Positions 54,019 to 62,999 are shown, counted from the first letter of the stretch. The stretch: 64,000 nt of DNA from JAXLQL01 sp046331625 (GCA_046331625.1 JAXLQL010000018.1:114844-178843), one strand, 5' to 3'. Numbers and translations: made by a program. Notes: generated by a model not told the origin, from the sequence alone.

Positions 54019-55120
54019 CCTCGATCGTGACCTCCTGGCTCGCATTGTCACTGTCACCGATTCGGACAACTATCGGCTGAGTCCCAGATGGCGCGTCGTT
54101 CGGCACAAAGGCGATCACCTGAAGCCGTCCAAAAATCTCGTAAGGAGGCACTCCCACAAAATAGATCCGGGCCGCCTTGCCACCAATCAGGATCTCGACC
54201 GGCTTCGCCGTGAAAGAGGCCGTTTGGAGAGTAATGCTACCGTACGGCGGCGGAGTTTCCCACGCCCCGGCGCCAGTCACGTACAGGACGATGACGGATC
54301 CTTTGGGCGCCGGCGCCTGTGGCGAATTCGGAACATAGAGTGAGGGCGAGACGTAGTTGAGGATCGAACCTTCCTTACGGCCGTTCCCGGTTGAGGCGAT
54401 GATGGCCGGCGAAGTATCGACGAGATCGATCGAGTAACTCGTGCTCGATTGGGCGAAGCGAGTGACCACTACGTTTGCGGCTTTTTGTCCTGCGAGCGCG
54501 TACGGGACGATTGCCTCGATGCTGGCCGGGCTCGCTTTGAGGATGCGGGCGGGCAGCCCGCCGATCGATACGCGGGCGCCGGCAGCGCTTTCCGGATACA
54601 TTCCGGTCGAGTCGAAAGCCACGGTTGTGCCGTCGTTGGCAAGGTCCTTGCCACGGATTAGGATTGGCTCGCCGGGGCTGGCTTGGGGACGCAACGAACT
54701 GGATCCCAGAATGGACTGCACCAGGGGCCTCTCTGGAATCGATAGATTCAGAGCGACAGTGAGTCCTGCCAATTGAGCCGGTACTCGATCCGTGGTGGTG
54801 AAGACGAGTCGAACCGTGTAGACCCCGGGTGCCATGGTCCTGACCACGAAGGGATTCAGTGCAACGGGCAGTCTCCCAGGAGCTGCGCCTGCGGACGGGG
54901 ACATCACGATGAAATTGGGCGGGTTTCGAACTCCGGGCTCGACCCGGTCTAACTGAAACTTCGCCGTTGCTCCGAAGAAGACTATGTTCGATACTGCAGT
55001 TGCAGGGCTGCCGGCAACCGCGGAGAAATCGATCAAAGACGGCCCTGCGGCAAATTGAGCCGAAGCCGTTGGAGAGAACAATGTGGCTAGGACCCATAGC
55101 AGGCCGAGTAGCAGGAACAT
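54011..55120 (-). CDS. Secreted protein with Solibacter-type C-terminal domain (TIGR03437-like), copy 2
   Basis: 369 residues from the ATG at 55120, preceded by AAGGAGAGG; signal peptide MFLLLGLLWVLATLFSPTASA. An N-terminal beta-rich region (NIVFFGATAKFQLDRVEPG, RTMAPGVYTVRLVFTT) precedes the TIGR03437-like domain: GEPILIRGKDLAND, GMYPESAAGARVSIGGLPA, ASIEAIVPYALAGQKAA, GSVIVLYVTGAGAWETPPP, ILIGGKAARIYFVGVPPY and RIGDSDNASQEVTIEVE. Same N-terminal pattern as copies 1 and 3, so the three arose by duplication. It is the first gene of a coupled pair with copy 1. Confidence 0.85.
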   Translation of the reverse strand: MFLLLGLLWVLATLFSPTASAQFAAGPSLIDFSAVAGSPATAVSNIVFFGATAKFQLDRVEPGVRNPPNFIVMSPSAGAAPGRLPVALNPFVVRTMAPGVYTVRLVFTTTDRVPAQLAGLTVALNLSIPERPLVQSILGSSSLRPQASPGEPILIRGKDLANDGTTVAFDSTGMYPESAAGARVSIGGLPARILKASPASIEAIVPYALAGQKAANVVVTRFAQSSTSYSIDLVDTSPAIIASTGNGRKEGSILNYVSPSLYVPNSPQAPAPKGSVIVLYVTGAGAWETPPPYGSITLQTASFTAKPVEILIGGKAARIYFVGVPPYEIFGRLQVIAFVPNDAPSGTQPIVVRIGDSDNASQEVTIEVE

Positions 55121-55355
55121 GTCCGGTCCTCTCCTTCCGGCGCCGGTGATCGCCAGCTTGATCTCTTCAGGGGGTCGCCCCTTCTAGAGAGAATCTTATC
55201 GCGGATTGAGGTACGGTTTGTCTGTCCGGACGCATCTGAAATATGGGGATGGCCATTGGAGTAGGAATGCGATTCGGCTCGAGCACCAATGGAACCGCAC
55301 CGGGTACAATGCGAGTCGCGCCGCGACACTTTGCGGCGGAGAGGAGCGAGTAGCC

Positions 55356-55739
55356 ATGGAGTCCAGGTTCGGTTGCGATCGCTGCTGGCCCGCCGATGCC
55401 GCCGCAGCCTGGGAAGCGCGGCGCGGACTGAGCACGGTTGCGGAACTCGTGGATGAGTCGCATTTGCATGTGATGCTCCTGCGGTGCGACGCTTGCGGAC
55501 AGCGATTCCTTTCTGTGTTCACCGAAATCGTCGACTGGGCCGATGGCGAGGACTCGCAGTATTGGAAACTCCTCCCGCTGACCGCCGCCGAAGCCGAGGC
55601 ACTCCAGCGCGAGTCGCTGAACCTCGCGCGCTTGGAGGCGGTGGGCTCGGACCGGCGTTGCCTACGGCGCGATTGGCCGAAGGGCGAAGAGGCGCGAGCG
55701 TGGTGGGGATCCGGCTTGGTGATCGGTCCGCACGCTTGA
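55356..55739 (+). CDS. Small zinc-ribbon-like protein of unknown function
   Basis: 127 residues from the ATG at 55356 preceded by GGAGAGGAG. Two CxxC knuckles (CDRC near residue 7 and CDAC near residue 44) suggest a zinc ribbon, with VMLLRCDACGQRFLSVFTEIV resembling a typical second half. The C-terminal part is helical (PLTAAEAEALQRESLNLARL) and ends in RAWWGSGLVIGPHA. No signal peptide. It sits on the opposite strand between two TIGR03437-like genes, tail to tail with copy 3 (12-nt gap). No family recognised. Confidence 0.65.
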   Translation: MESRFGCDRCWPADAAAAWEARRGLSTVAELVDESHLHVMLLRCDACGQRFLSVFTEIVDWADGEDSQYWKLLPLTAAEAEALQRESLNLARLEAVGSDRRCLRRDWPKGEEARAWWGSGLVIGPHA

Positions 55740-55751
55740 GCTCGAGCTCGA

Positions 55752-56838
55752 TTATTTGAGCCAAAGCACGGACTGCTGTGCGGCGTTGTCGCTCTCGCCG
55801 ATCTTCACAACCAACGTTTGCGGGCCAGTGCCGAGATCTTCCGGCACGATGACGGTCACCTGCAACTCACCCCACAGCCTGTACGGGCTCGTGCCATACG
55901 GGCGCAACCCGCCCTCCGATCGTGACCGACACCGGCCGCGCGGTGAAGCGCCGGATCGTCATGTTGATCTCCCCGTCCCGCACGGATGGATTCCAGGCGC
56001 CGGCGCCAGTAACGAACATCACCACCGCCGATCCTCTCGCCGCGGCGTTGGCTTCGTTGTTCGTAATGTAGTCAGGCCGAACGAAGTTCTGGATGGACCG
56101 GACCTCGGGCGACGTCTCCTCCACCGTTGCCGGGAAAGCTTCCGATTTTTGCCCGTATCTTGTGACCACGACGTCTGCGGACTTCTTGCCCGCCAGCGAA
56201 TAGGGAGCCATCGCCAAAATCCGCCCTGGCGATGTTTCGAGCAACGCTGCAGGAACTCCATCAAACGTCACGGACGCTCCGGCTACCTGAGTGGGATAGC
56301 GCCCTAATTCGTCGTAAGAGAGGAGACCGCTGAGGGTCCCGAGGTTCGAGCCGCCGATCGCGACCAGGCCTCCCGGCGCGATGACGCTACGAGTGAACGA
56401 GGAGTCGCCAACTGCCCGTATCGCGGGCGCGGGTCCTGCGATCAGGGTCAGGGAAACGGTGAACGATGTCGACGAGGGTGGAGACTGGTCGACCGTGCCG
56501 AAGACCAATCGAATCACGTAGACGCCCGGCGCCATTTGGCGGACCACTCGTTCGTTGAGTCCGAAGATGACCTCCGTTGGTGCGATCCAATCGGAGAGAA
56601 CTGTAACGAAGTTCGGCGGATTGTTGTTGATGACTGGTTCGACGCGATCGAGCTTGATGGCGACTTTGGACCCGGAAGGCGAGACCCCGATTCCCTGAGC
56701 CTCGTAGGAGGCGATGGGGCCATCAAGCGTCGCTGAGAAGCGAATCGGCACAGTGGTGCCGCCTCCGATCATGACCTGTCCCCGCAGGCAAGGCGCCCAC
56801 GGCAAGCAACTCAGGACTACGGCTGCGAATATCCGCAT
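55752..56838 (-). pseudogene. Secreted TIGR03437-like protein, copy 3, with a frameshift near its C-terminus
   Basis: The ATG at 56838 has GGAGG upstream and starts a signal peptide (MRIFAAVVLSCLPWAPCLRG). The frame follows copies 1 and 2 closely (SYDELGRYPTQVAGASVTFDG, RILAMAPYSLAGKKSADV, GSAVVMFVTGAGAWNPSV) to VTIGGRVAP, then goes astray and stops at 55867. The neighbouring frame carries exactly the missing end: YGTSPYRLWGELQVTVIVP, then KIGESDNAAQQSVLWLK and a TAA at 55752-55754. The shift lies between about 55898 and 55910. Either the last ~50 residues are lost or the base count here is wrong. Confidence 0.8.
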
Positions 56839-56940
56839 TCCATGCCTCCGACCCAAAGGTTCGCACGATTTGCGCCGGGGATGGTGATTGGTCCGCACGA
56901 TTGACGGACCTCACCGCAACCCGTCGACTATGCTGACAAG

Positions 56941-57948
56941 GTGAGAGTCCCGGTCTTTGTGGTGGGCGCGCCGCGCAGCGGCACGACGCTCTTGCGCGTG
57001 ATCCTCGACCGGCATCCGAAGCTCGCCATGTGGGGCGGTGAGTCGGACTTCTTCCGCCGCTTGTATGACCGGCGCGCCGCATTCGGCGACCCTGGCGTCG
57101 CGGCCAACCGGGAGCGAATCATCGACGCGTTTGTGTCGCTCGAGCCCGTCCGGCGCCTGAAACTGGACTGGTCCGCGCTGAAGCAGCGCCTGATGCACGA
57201 CGGTGAGACCTGGCCGGCGCTATTCGCCGCTCTGCTTCAGTTCCACGCGGATGCACAGGGAAAGCCTTACGCGGGAGAGAAGACCCCGGTGCATGCGTTC
57301 CGCACGAAAGAACTGCTCGAGTGGTTTCCGAACTGCGCCATCGTCCACATCGTGCGGGACCCTCGCGACGCCGTTTCCTCCGTCATCCGTATGCCGTGGT
57401 CCACGCGCAGCGTGCAGGCGGGTGCGCGTAGCTGGACCCGCTTCAATACCGCGGCGCTCGAAGCCGCCGAACGCGCCAATTACTTACTGGCGAAATACGA
57501 AGACCTGGTGGCGGATCCGAAAGAATCACTAACTCGAATCTGCCGTCACATCGGCCTCGCGTATGATCCCGCATTGCTGCAGGCGAACGAGCGCAACACC
57601 GGGGAAAGCGCAGTGGTCGCCCGTGCGAGCAAACCGATCTCGGCGGACCGCCGCGGGCTTTGGCGAAAAGCATTTCAGCCGTGGCAAGTTGCGGCCATCG
57701 AAGACGCGGCCGGTCCACTCATGGAACAGTTCGGATACGCACGCGAAGCTCCGCCAATCTCCGCGCCAGACCGGGCTCGGGCCACTGCCGAAGAGATCTT
57801 CGAAACGGCCGTCCAAAAAGCGACGCGCCTGCCTGCCGGGTTTTATCGACATTTGCAGCCAACGAATCTAGCTGCCGAGTCGCGCTGGCTCGAGCGCGCT
57901 TCCGCGCTTTACTGGAGCGTGCGGCGAAAGCCGGTGGATGTCGAGTAA
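56941..57948 (+). CDS. Sulfotransferase family protein
   Basis: 335 residues from a GTG at 56941. The 5'-phosphosulfate loop is APRSGTTLLR (10-19) and the 3'-phosphate site is IVRDPRDAVSSV, the two hallmarks of PAPS-dependent sulfotransferases; ANYLLAKYEDLVADPKESL is the usual third block. It would transfer sulfate from PAPS to a hydroxyl or amine, often on carbohydrate or tyrosine. No signal peptide. The tail (RRKPVDVE) ends 92 nt before the beta-propeller gene on the same strand. Acceptor substrate unknown. Confidence 0.88.
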   Translation: MRVPVFVVGAPRSGTTLLRVILDRHPKLAMWGGESDFFRRLYDRRAAFGDPGVAANRERIIDAFVSLEPVRRLKLDWSALKQRLMHDGETWPALFAALLQFHADAQGKPYAGEKTPVHAFRTKELLEWFPNCAIVHIVRDPRDAVSSVIRMPWSTRSVQAGARSWTRFNTAALEAAERANYLLAKYEDLVADPKESLTRICRHIGLAYDPALLQANERNTGESAVVARASKPISADRRGLWRKAFQPWQVAAIEDAAGPLMEQFGYAREAPPISAPDRARATAEEIFETAVQKATRLPAGFYRHLQPTNLAAESRWLERASALYWSVRRKPVDVE

Positions 57949-58040
57949 GTCACGCACGCTTCCCTCGAGCCAGCAGCCGGAGCACGAAGCTACGCGCCAT
58001 TCGCTCCGGTTGTTATCCTCATCTCAGGACCCTCCTGTCG

Positions 58041-59183
58041 ATGACCGCAATCAGCCGCCGCACCCTGCTCGCCGCGCCCGCCGCTGCGTTGACAGCCTGC
58101 CGCGGAGCTCGCACACGCGGCTTCAACGGATACGCCTTCGTCGCGAACTCGGAAGGCCAAGCCGTAGCCGCGGTGGACCTCGGCGCGTTCGCCGTTGCGC
58201 GCCACATCCGGCTCGAGGACAATCCTACCGTGGTCGTCAGCCACTGGTCGCGGCCCGTAGTCTACGCGGTGATGCCGCGTTCAGAGATGCTCCAGGAGAT
58301 CGACGCCGAGCAACTGGCGCCGCGACGCAAGCTGAAGCTCCCTGTGCATCCGAGCGCGATCCAGCTTGACCCCGCGGGTCACGCGCTCTGGGTGCTCAGC
58401 GCCGAGCAGCGCCAACTCGTGCGCATCCCAGTAGACCGCCTCCAACCCGACCTTCGCATCGCATTGCCGGAGGCTCCAGCGGACTACGCCTTCGCCCCCC
58501 CCGATCGCCCCGCGCGCGACCTCATCGCCATCTCGTTGGGCGCGAGCGGACGCTTGGCGCTCGTCTCGATGGCCACCGGCCGCATCGAGCGCACCGTCGC
58601 TCTGGGCGGCAATCTCGGCACGCTCGAGTTCCGCAAAGACGGCCGCTCGATTCTCGCCTCTGACCGCGCGGCGAACCAACTCGTGATCCTCGATCTCGCA
58701 AGCGGCCGCGTGGTGGTGCGTTTGCCGCTCGCCGTACGGCCCGATCGTTTCTGCATGAAGGCCGATGGGGGCGAACTCTACGTCGCGGGCGAAGGTTCCG
58801 ATGCGGTGGTGTCTGTGTATCCGTATCAGACCGAAGTGGGCACCACGCTGCTCGCCGGGCGCGCTCCGGGCGCCATGGCGACGGCCGCTCCGGGATATCT
58901 GCTGGTCGCGAATCCACAGGCGAACAACGTCACCGTCATCAGCTCGCAAAACCAGAAGGCTCTGGCGGTGATGCCGGTGGGCAAGGAGCCGTGCTTCATC
59001 GCGGTGACGCCCGATCCCGCCAATCAGTTCGCGCTCGTGCTCAATCGCGAGTCGGGCGACATGGCGATTCTCGACATTGCTTCCATCGCGGCTCGGCGCC
59101 GCCGCTCCACGCTTCCTGTTGCGCCGATGATGCTGATCCCAGTGGGGTCGCGTCCGGTGCATGCGGCCGTGCGAAGCTTGTAG
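58041..59183 (+). CDS. YVTN-type beta-propeller lipoprotein
   Basis: 380 residues from the ATG at 58041. The N-terminus MTAISRRTLLAAPAAALTAC combines a Tat motif (SRRTLL) with a lipobox (LTAC, Cys20), so it is probably a Tat-exported lipoprotein. The body shows repeated YncE/YVTN-like blades, for example NGYAFVANSEGQAVAAVDLG, LGTLEFRKDGRSILASDRAA, GYLLVANPQANNVTVISSQ and CFIAVTPDPANQFALVLNR. Such seven-bladed propellers are periplasmic or surface binding proteins. It lies 3 nt upstream of the SDR gene, an operon-like spacing. Confidence 0.85.
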   Translation: MTAISRRTLLAAPAAALTACRGARTRGFNGYAFVANSEGQAVAAVDLGAFAVARHIRLEDNPTVVVSHWSRPVVYAVMPRSEMLQEIDAEQLAPRRKLKLPVHPSAIQLDPAGHALWVLSAEQRQLVRIPVDRLQPDLRIALPEAPADYAFAPPDRPARDLIAISLGASGRLALVSMATGRIERTVALGGNLGTLEFRKDGRSILASDRAANQLVILDLASGRVVVRLPLAVRPDRFCMKADGGELYVAGEGSDAVVSVYPYQTEVGTTLLAGRAPGAMATAAPGYLLVANPQANNVTVISSQNQKALAVMPVGKEPCFIAVTPDPANQFALVLNRESGDMAILDIASIAARRRRSTLPVAPMMLIPVGSRPVHAAVRSL

Positions 59184-59186
59184 GAA

Positions 59187-59972
59187 ATGTCGGCGCAACC
59201 ATTGCAATCGAAGACTGCGATCGTGAGTGGATCGAGCCGCGGCATCGGGCGTGCGATCGCGCTGCGTCTGGCTGCCCGTGGAGCGCACGCGATCCTGTGC
59301 GCACGCGATGCGGAGGCGCTCGCCTCGGCCGTGCGTGAGATCGAAGCCGCGGGAGGCCGCGCGAGTTCGATCGCCGTGGATCTGCGCGAGCCCACTGCGG
59401 CCGCAAAGGTGGCTGAGTTCGCGATCGAGCGCACGGGGCGCATCGACATCCTGGTGAACAACGCGGGCGCCACCAAGCGCGGCGATTTTCTCGAGCTCAC
59501 CGAAGAGGACTGGGCCGACGGATTCGCACTGAAGCTCTTCGGCGCCGTGCGGTTGATTCGCGTGTGCTGGCCACATCTTGTGACCACACGGGGATCGGTG
59601 CTCAACATTGCCGGCACCGGCGGGCGCACACCGGGGATCGCATTCTCCGTGGGCGGCTCGGTGAACGCGGCGATGCTCGCGCTGACCAAGTCACTGGCGG
59701 AGACGGGCATCCGCGATAGCGTGCAGGTCAACGCGATCAACCCAGGCTCGGTGCGGACGGGCAGGCTGAGCAAGCGGCTCGCGGATTTGGCGGCGAAGCG
59801 AGGGCTCGGCGCCGATCAAGCAGAAGCAGCGTTCATCGCAGCCGAGAAGGTGACGCGGATCGGCGAGCCCGAGGACATCGCGGCGCTGGTCGAGTTTGTC
59901 ACTGGACCCGGCGGACGATTCCTGCAGGGCGCGTTGATCGACATGGACGGCGGCGCGACCAAGACGATGTAA
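59187..59972 (+). CDS. SDR-family protein lacking the canonical catalytic Tyr and Lys
   Basis: 261 residues with a complete Rossmann fold: GSSRGIGRA (15-23) for NAD(P), ILVNNAGA (88-95) and INPGSVRTG. At the active site the usual YxxxK is replaced by GGSVN (Gly156 to Asn160) in AFSVGGSVNAAMLALTKSLA, and the usual Ser of the NIS block reads NIAGTGG. The ending QGALIDMDGGATKTM is normal for 3-oxoacyl-reductase-like SDRs. It may be a divergent enzyme using other residues or a non-catalytic cofactor binder. Three nt separate it from the lipoprotein gene upstream. Confidence 0.85.
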   Translation: MSAQPLQSKTAIVSGSSRGIGRAIALRLAARGAHAILCARDAEALASAVREIEAAGGRASSIAVDLREPTAAAKVAEFAIERTGRIDILVNNAGATKRGDFLELTEEDWADGFALKLFGAVRLIRVCWPHLVTTRGSVLNIAGTGGRTPGIAFSVGGSVNAAMLALTKSLAETGIRDSVQVNAINPGSVRTGRLSKRLADLAAKRGLGADQAEAAFIAAEKVTRIGEPEDIAALVEFVTGPGGRFLQGALIDMDGGATKTM

Positions 59973-60095
59973 GTCCGGCTCTGTACTACTATCCTTCAGC
60001 TTCCTCGCCTGCCGCGAAGATTCCAGCCTCCTCGTCGAGCGGGCTTCAGCCTGCTCGGAACTTCAGTCCGGCCGCCGATGCGTCATACCTCAGCG

Positions 60096-61112
60096 TCAAC
60101 CCGGCCGCCGGTCCAAGTCGTCCATTGAATAGCCGGCAGCCAAAAGGTCGGGCTCCGAAATCTTCACGAGCTCGCACTCGTCGAGAAACGTCGGCTGCTT
60201 CTCGCGTGCGTACTGGAAGTGCCACCACTCCGTGCGCATGTAGTTCTCTTCCCAGTCGCGATGCGCGGCGATGCGCTCGAACGTGCCATCCGCCTGCACA
60301 ATCTCGGTCAAGTCCAGATAGTAGCCGTCCGGTATCGGATACGGCTTGTTCCAGCCTGTCTGGAAACACTCGACGGAAGCGAACTTGTACTTGCGCCCCT
60401 GCGACCCATCCTGCCGCGCCGTCTTGCAGTAGATCCGCCAGAAGAGGTGATCGCCCGCCGGATCCTGAGCGATGAAATAGCGCTGTCGCGGACCGCCTTC
60501 CGACAACCGTTGATTCACGTCGATCGCCCGACCCGTGATGTGGAAGCTCAACCGGCTGGCGCCTTCTTTCTTGTGCCGCCCCAGCGGACGCCAGGTGTCG
60601 CCATACGGAGGCGCGAGCGTGCCTCCGAGCGAATCCACCTTCTGCACCAGCCGCTGCCAATCGCGCAGGACATCTTCGCGCAGGCATCCGTAGCGGAACA
60701 ATTCGAGCTTGAAGCGCCCGAGCGGGAGCTTCCATCCGCGCTCGATCCACTGCTTCACTTCCCACACGGTTGCTTCGTCGAGCGTGGCTCCACTGGCGCC
60801 GTTGAAACACTGGCGCGGCGGCACGTCATCGGGCTGACCGGTGCGAGCGAGCACGCGATACGGCCGCGCCGCGTGGCGCTTGAAGCGAATCAGTGCGCGT
60901 TCGGTGCGATCGTCCCACTGATTGGGATCGTGGGTCACGGGCAGGTAGCCGAGATAGATTAGCGCGCGTTGCAGCGATTGCGGCGCGATGGTGATCGGAT
61001 CATTCGGCCGCGGATTGAGAATGACGGCGGCGCCGGCGATACCCGGAATCGCCCGCAGCGACATGGTCGCCAGCGAGTGGAGCAGCGTTCGTCGATCGAG
61101 TTTCAGGTCCAC
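60096..61112 (-). CDS. Peptidoglycan-binding D,D-carboxypeptidase-like protein (peptidase M15)
   Basis: 338 residues from a GTG at 61112, which gives a Tat-like N-terminus (LDRRTLLHSLATM); an ATG at 61064 is the alternative. A peptidoglycan-binding-like helix bundle occupies about 41-90 (SLQRALIYLGYLPV, WDDRTERALIRFKRH). The M15/VanY-type zinc site is SFHITGRAIDVN (His191, Asp198) and EWWHFQY (Glu295, His298). Such enzymes trim the terminal D-Ala or cut cross-bridges of peptidoglycan. Exported, probably by Tat. It is divergent from the Cas6-like gene (96 bp between starts) with no obvious functional link. Confidence 0.85.
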   Translation of the reverse strand: MDLKLDRRTLLHSLATMSLRAIPGIAGAAVILNPRPNDPITIAPQSLQRALIYLGYLPVTHDPNQWDDRTERALIRFKRHAARPYRVLARTGQPDDVPPRQCFNGASGATLDEATVWEVKQWIERGWKLPLGRFKLELFRYGCLREDVLRDWQRLVQKVDSLGGTLAPPYGDTWRPLGRHKKEGASRLSFHITGRAIDVNQRLSEGGPRQRYFIAQDPAGDHLFWRIYCKTARQDGSQGRKYKFASVECFQTGWNKPYPIPDGYYLDLTEIVQADGTFERIAAHRDWEENYMRTEWWHFQYAREKQPTFLDECELVKISEPDLLAAGYSMDDLDRRPG

Positions 61113-61208
61113 GCGCGTCTGGCCGATCCAAGCAGGAATTTCCTTCTTGATTTTATCCGAACCGGGCGGAGGCGGCGCCCGGCGGCCAGTTGCGATAATG
61201 ATTGCCGC

Positions 61209-62078
61209 GTGACTTTCGAGCTCATCCGCCTGCGGCTCGAGTTCCTGGCACGGGACTCTCTCTACTTTCCGCCGCACAAGCCCGGCAACATTCTGCGCGG
61301 TGCATTCGGCCACATCTTCCGATCGCTTGCCTGCGAACCCGCCTGTGCCGATGCGCGCTCCTGCGCCCGCGCCGCCGAGTGCTCGTACGCGCGCGTGTTC
61401 GAGCCGCGGCCGGTTGGCGTGCACCCGAGCGGCTTGGCCGAGTTGCCGCGTCCGTTCGTCTTTCGCGCGACGCACCTCGATGGCAGGACCATCGCGCCCG
61501 GCGAACCATTCCACTTCGATCTGCACTTGTTCGACCTTTGCCAACCGCTCGACCGATACTTCATCTCCGCATTTGAGCGGCTCGCGACCGAAGGCTTGGG
61601 ACCGGGGCGCGGCCGCGCCGAATTGCGTGCGAACTCGTCCGCGCGGGTTGCTGTGCGCCTCGATGCAGTGGCGCCGGCCAACGGTGTGCGCGTGCGGTTT
61701 GTGGCGCCCACTGAGCTGAAGACGGGGTCGCAATTGGCGCCGAAGCCCGAGTTCCCGATTCTCTACGCGCGGCTGCGAGACCGCATCAGCACGTTGCGAG
61801 CGGCGTATGGTGCGGGTCCACTCGCGATCGACTTTCGTGCGGCGGCCGAGCGCGCCAGTCGAGTCTCCATGACGCGCTGCGACCTCGAGTGGGAACGGGT
61901 GGAACGGCGCAGTAGCCGCACCGGACAGACACATCCGCTCGGTGGCTTCACCGGCGAAGCCGAGTATGCGGGCGAACTCGGTGAGTTCCTTCCATACTTG
62001 GAACTCGGGCAGTGGACCGGCGTGGGCCGGCAGACAGTGTGGGGCAAAGGCGAGATCGCCGTGGAGCGGCTGGCGTGA
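61209..62078 (+). CDS. Cas6-like RAMP endoribonuclease (stand-alone)
   Basis: 289 residues from a GTG at 61209. The N-terminal RRM-like half starts FELIRLRLEFLARDSLYFPP and includes four cysteines (42, 46, 52, 58) with zinc-knuckle spacing. The C-terminal half matches Cas6 of the PF10040 type: RFVAPTELKTGSQL, FPILYARLRDRISTL and GGFTGEAEYAGELGEFLPYL followed by GQWTGVGRQTVWGKGEI, the glycine-rich RAMP ending. Cas6 cuts the repeat in pre-crRNA; a catalytic His cannot be fixed by eye. No CRISPR array or other cas gene is in the window. The stop overlaps the next gene's GTG by 4 nt. Confidence 0.78.
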   Translation: MTFELIRLRLEFLARDSLYFPPHKPGNILRGAFGHIFRSLACEPACADARSCARAAECSYARVFEPRPVGVHPSGLAELPRPFVFRATHLDGRTIAPGEPFHFDLHLFDLCQPLDRYFISAFERLATEGLGPGRGRAELRANSSARVAVRLDAVAPANGVRVRFVAPTELKTGSQLAPKPEFPILYARLRDRISTLRAAYGAGPLAIDFRAAAERASRVSMTRCDLEWERVERRSSRTGQTHPLGGFTGEAEYAGELGEFLPYLELGQWTGVGRQTVWGKGEIAVERLA

Positions 62079-62794
62079 AGCGCGCCGCGCTCGTAACCTT
62101 CGCACTGCTGCTCGGGTGCCATCGCGGAAGCGAGCCGCGCCGGATGCTCTGGGCATGGGAGCGTCCGGAAGACTTGCGATTCCTCGATCCTGCGGTTGCG
62201 GGCGTTGCCTATCTCGCCGGAACCATTCATCTCGAACGCGGCGAGACACGGGTTGATCCGCGACGGCAACCGCTCGAGCTTGCGGAGGGAGCGCACGTGA
62301 TCGGCGTGGTTCGCATCGAGGCCGGTCGCGACGAGTTGGTCGAGAGCCAGCGCGAGCGCGCGGTTTCGGTGATCCTCGAATTGACCGATCGGCCGGCCGT
62401 GCGTGGGATCCAGGTGGACTTCGATGTTGCCTTATCGCAAAGAGCATTCTATCGGCAACTGCTCGTCGATCTCCGCCGCCGCATTCCCGCCGGTCGCGGA
62501 CTTTCGATGACGGCGCTTGCGTCCTGGTGCATTCACGACCACTGGATCAACGGGCTTCCGGTGGACGAGGCGGTGCCGATGGTGTTCCGCATGGGCGCCG
62601 ATGATCGCGTGGTGCGCCAGTATCTCGATAGTAGACGAGATTTCCTCTCGCCGTTGTGCAAGAGTAGCTTCGGTGTTGCGGCGGATGAGCCGTGGCCGCG
62701 CATTCCGCGTGGCCGTCGGATCTGGCTCTTCGCGCCACGAGCATGGACGAAGGAGTCAGTGGGGTCGGCACTGTTCGCGCTTCGGAAGGATTAG
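62075..62794 (+). CDS. DUF3142 lipoprotein
   Basis: 239 residues from the GTG at 62075, inside the Cas6-like stop (GTGA overlap), so translationally coupled to it. The N-terminus (VKRAALVTFALLLGC) has a lipobox ending at Cys15. The DUF3142 signature is present: MLWAWERPEDLRFLDP, GVAYLAGTIHLERGE, VRGIQVDFDVALSQRAFY and GLSMTALASWCIHDHW. DUF3142 proteins look like small glycoside-hydrolase TIM barrels, but no activity is established. The coupling to an RNA-processing-like protein is unexpected for an envelope lipoprotein. Confidence 0.82.
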   Translation: MKRAALVTFALLLGCHRGSEPRRMLWAWERPEDLRFLDPAVAGVAYLAGTIHLERGETRVDPRRQPLELAEGAHVIGVVRIEAGRDELVESQRERAVSVILELTDRPAVRGIQVDFDVALSQRAFYRQLLVDLRRRIPAGRGLSMTALASWCIHDHWINGLPVDEAVPMVFRMGADDRVVRQYLDSRRDFLSPLCKSSFGVAADEPWPRIPRGRRIWLFAPRAWTKESVGSALFALRKD

Positions 62795-62883
62795 ACTGGA
62801 AGCCGCCGTTGACTGACGAGTTCCACTCGGCGGCGGCGAGGGCAGCACGCTTTGAGAGGGAACTGAGAACCGGCGGAGTGACT

Positions 62884-62970
62884 TGGTGGGGGAGGAGGGA
62901 CTTGAACCCTCACGGCCGGTGAGGCCGGCAGATTTTGAGTCTGCTGTGTCTGCCATTCCACCACTCCCCC
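62884..62970 (-). tRNA. tRNA-Leu (anticodon CAA)
   Basis: Read on the minus strand, acceptor GGGGGAG (62970-62964) pairs with CTCCCCC (62894-62888), followed by A and an encoded CCA (62886-62884). The anticodon stem GCAGA/TCTGC encloses the loop CTCAAAA, giving anticodon CAA. A long GC-rich variable arm is typical of tRNA-Leu, and the T loop TTCAAGT is normal. Confidence 0.93.
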
Positions 62971-62999
62971 AACGTCAGTGCAGAGTGCGGAAAGCTCCT

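Noticed and set aside
61113..62447. N-terminal extension of the M15 peptidase frame across the Cas6-like gene
   Set aside because: Antisense to the Cas6-like and DUF3142 genes and preceding a clear Tat-type start at 61112.
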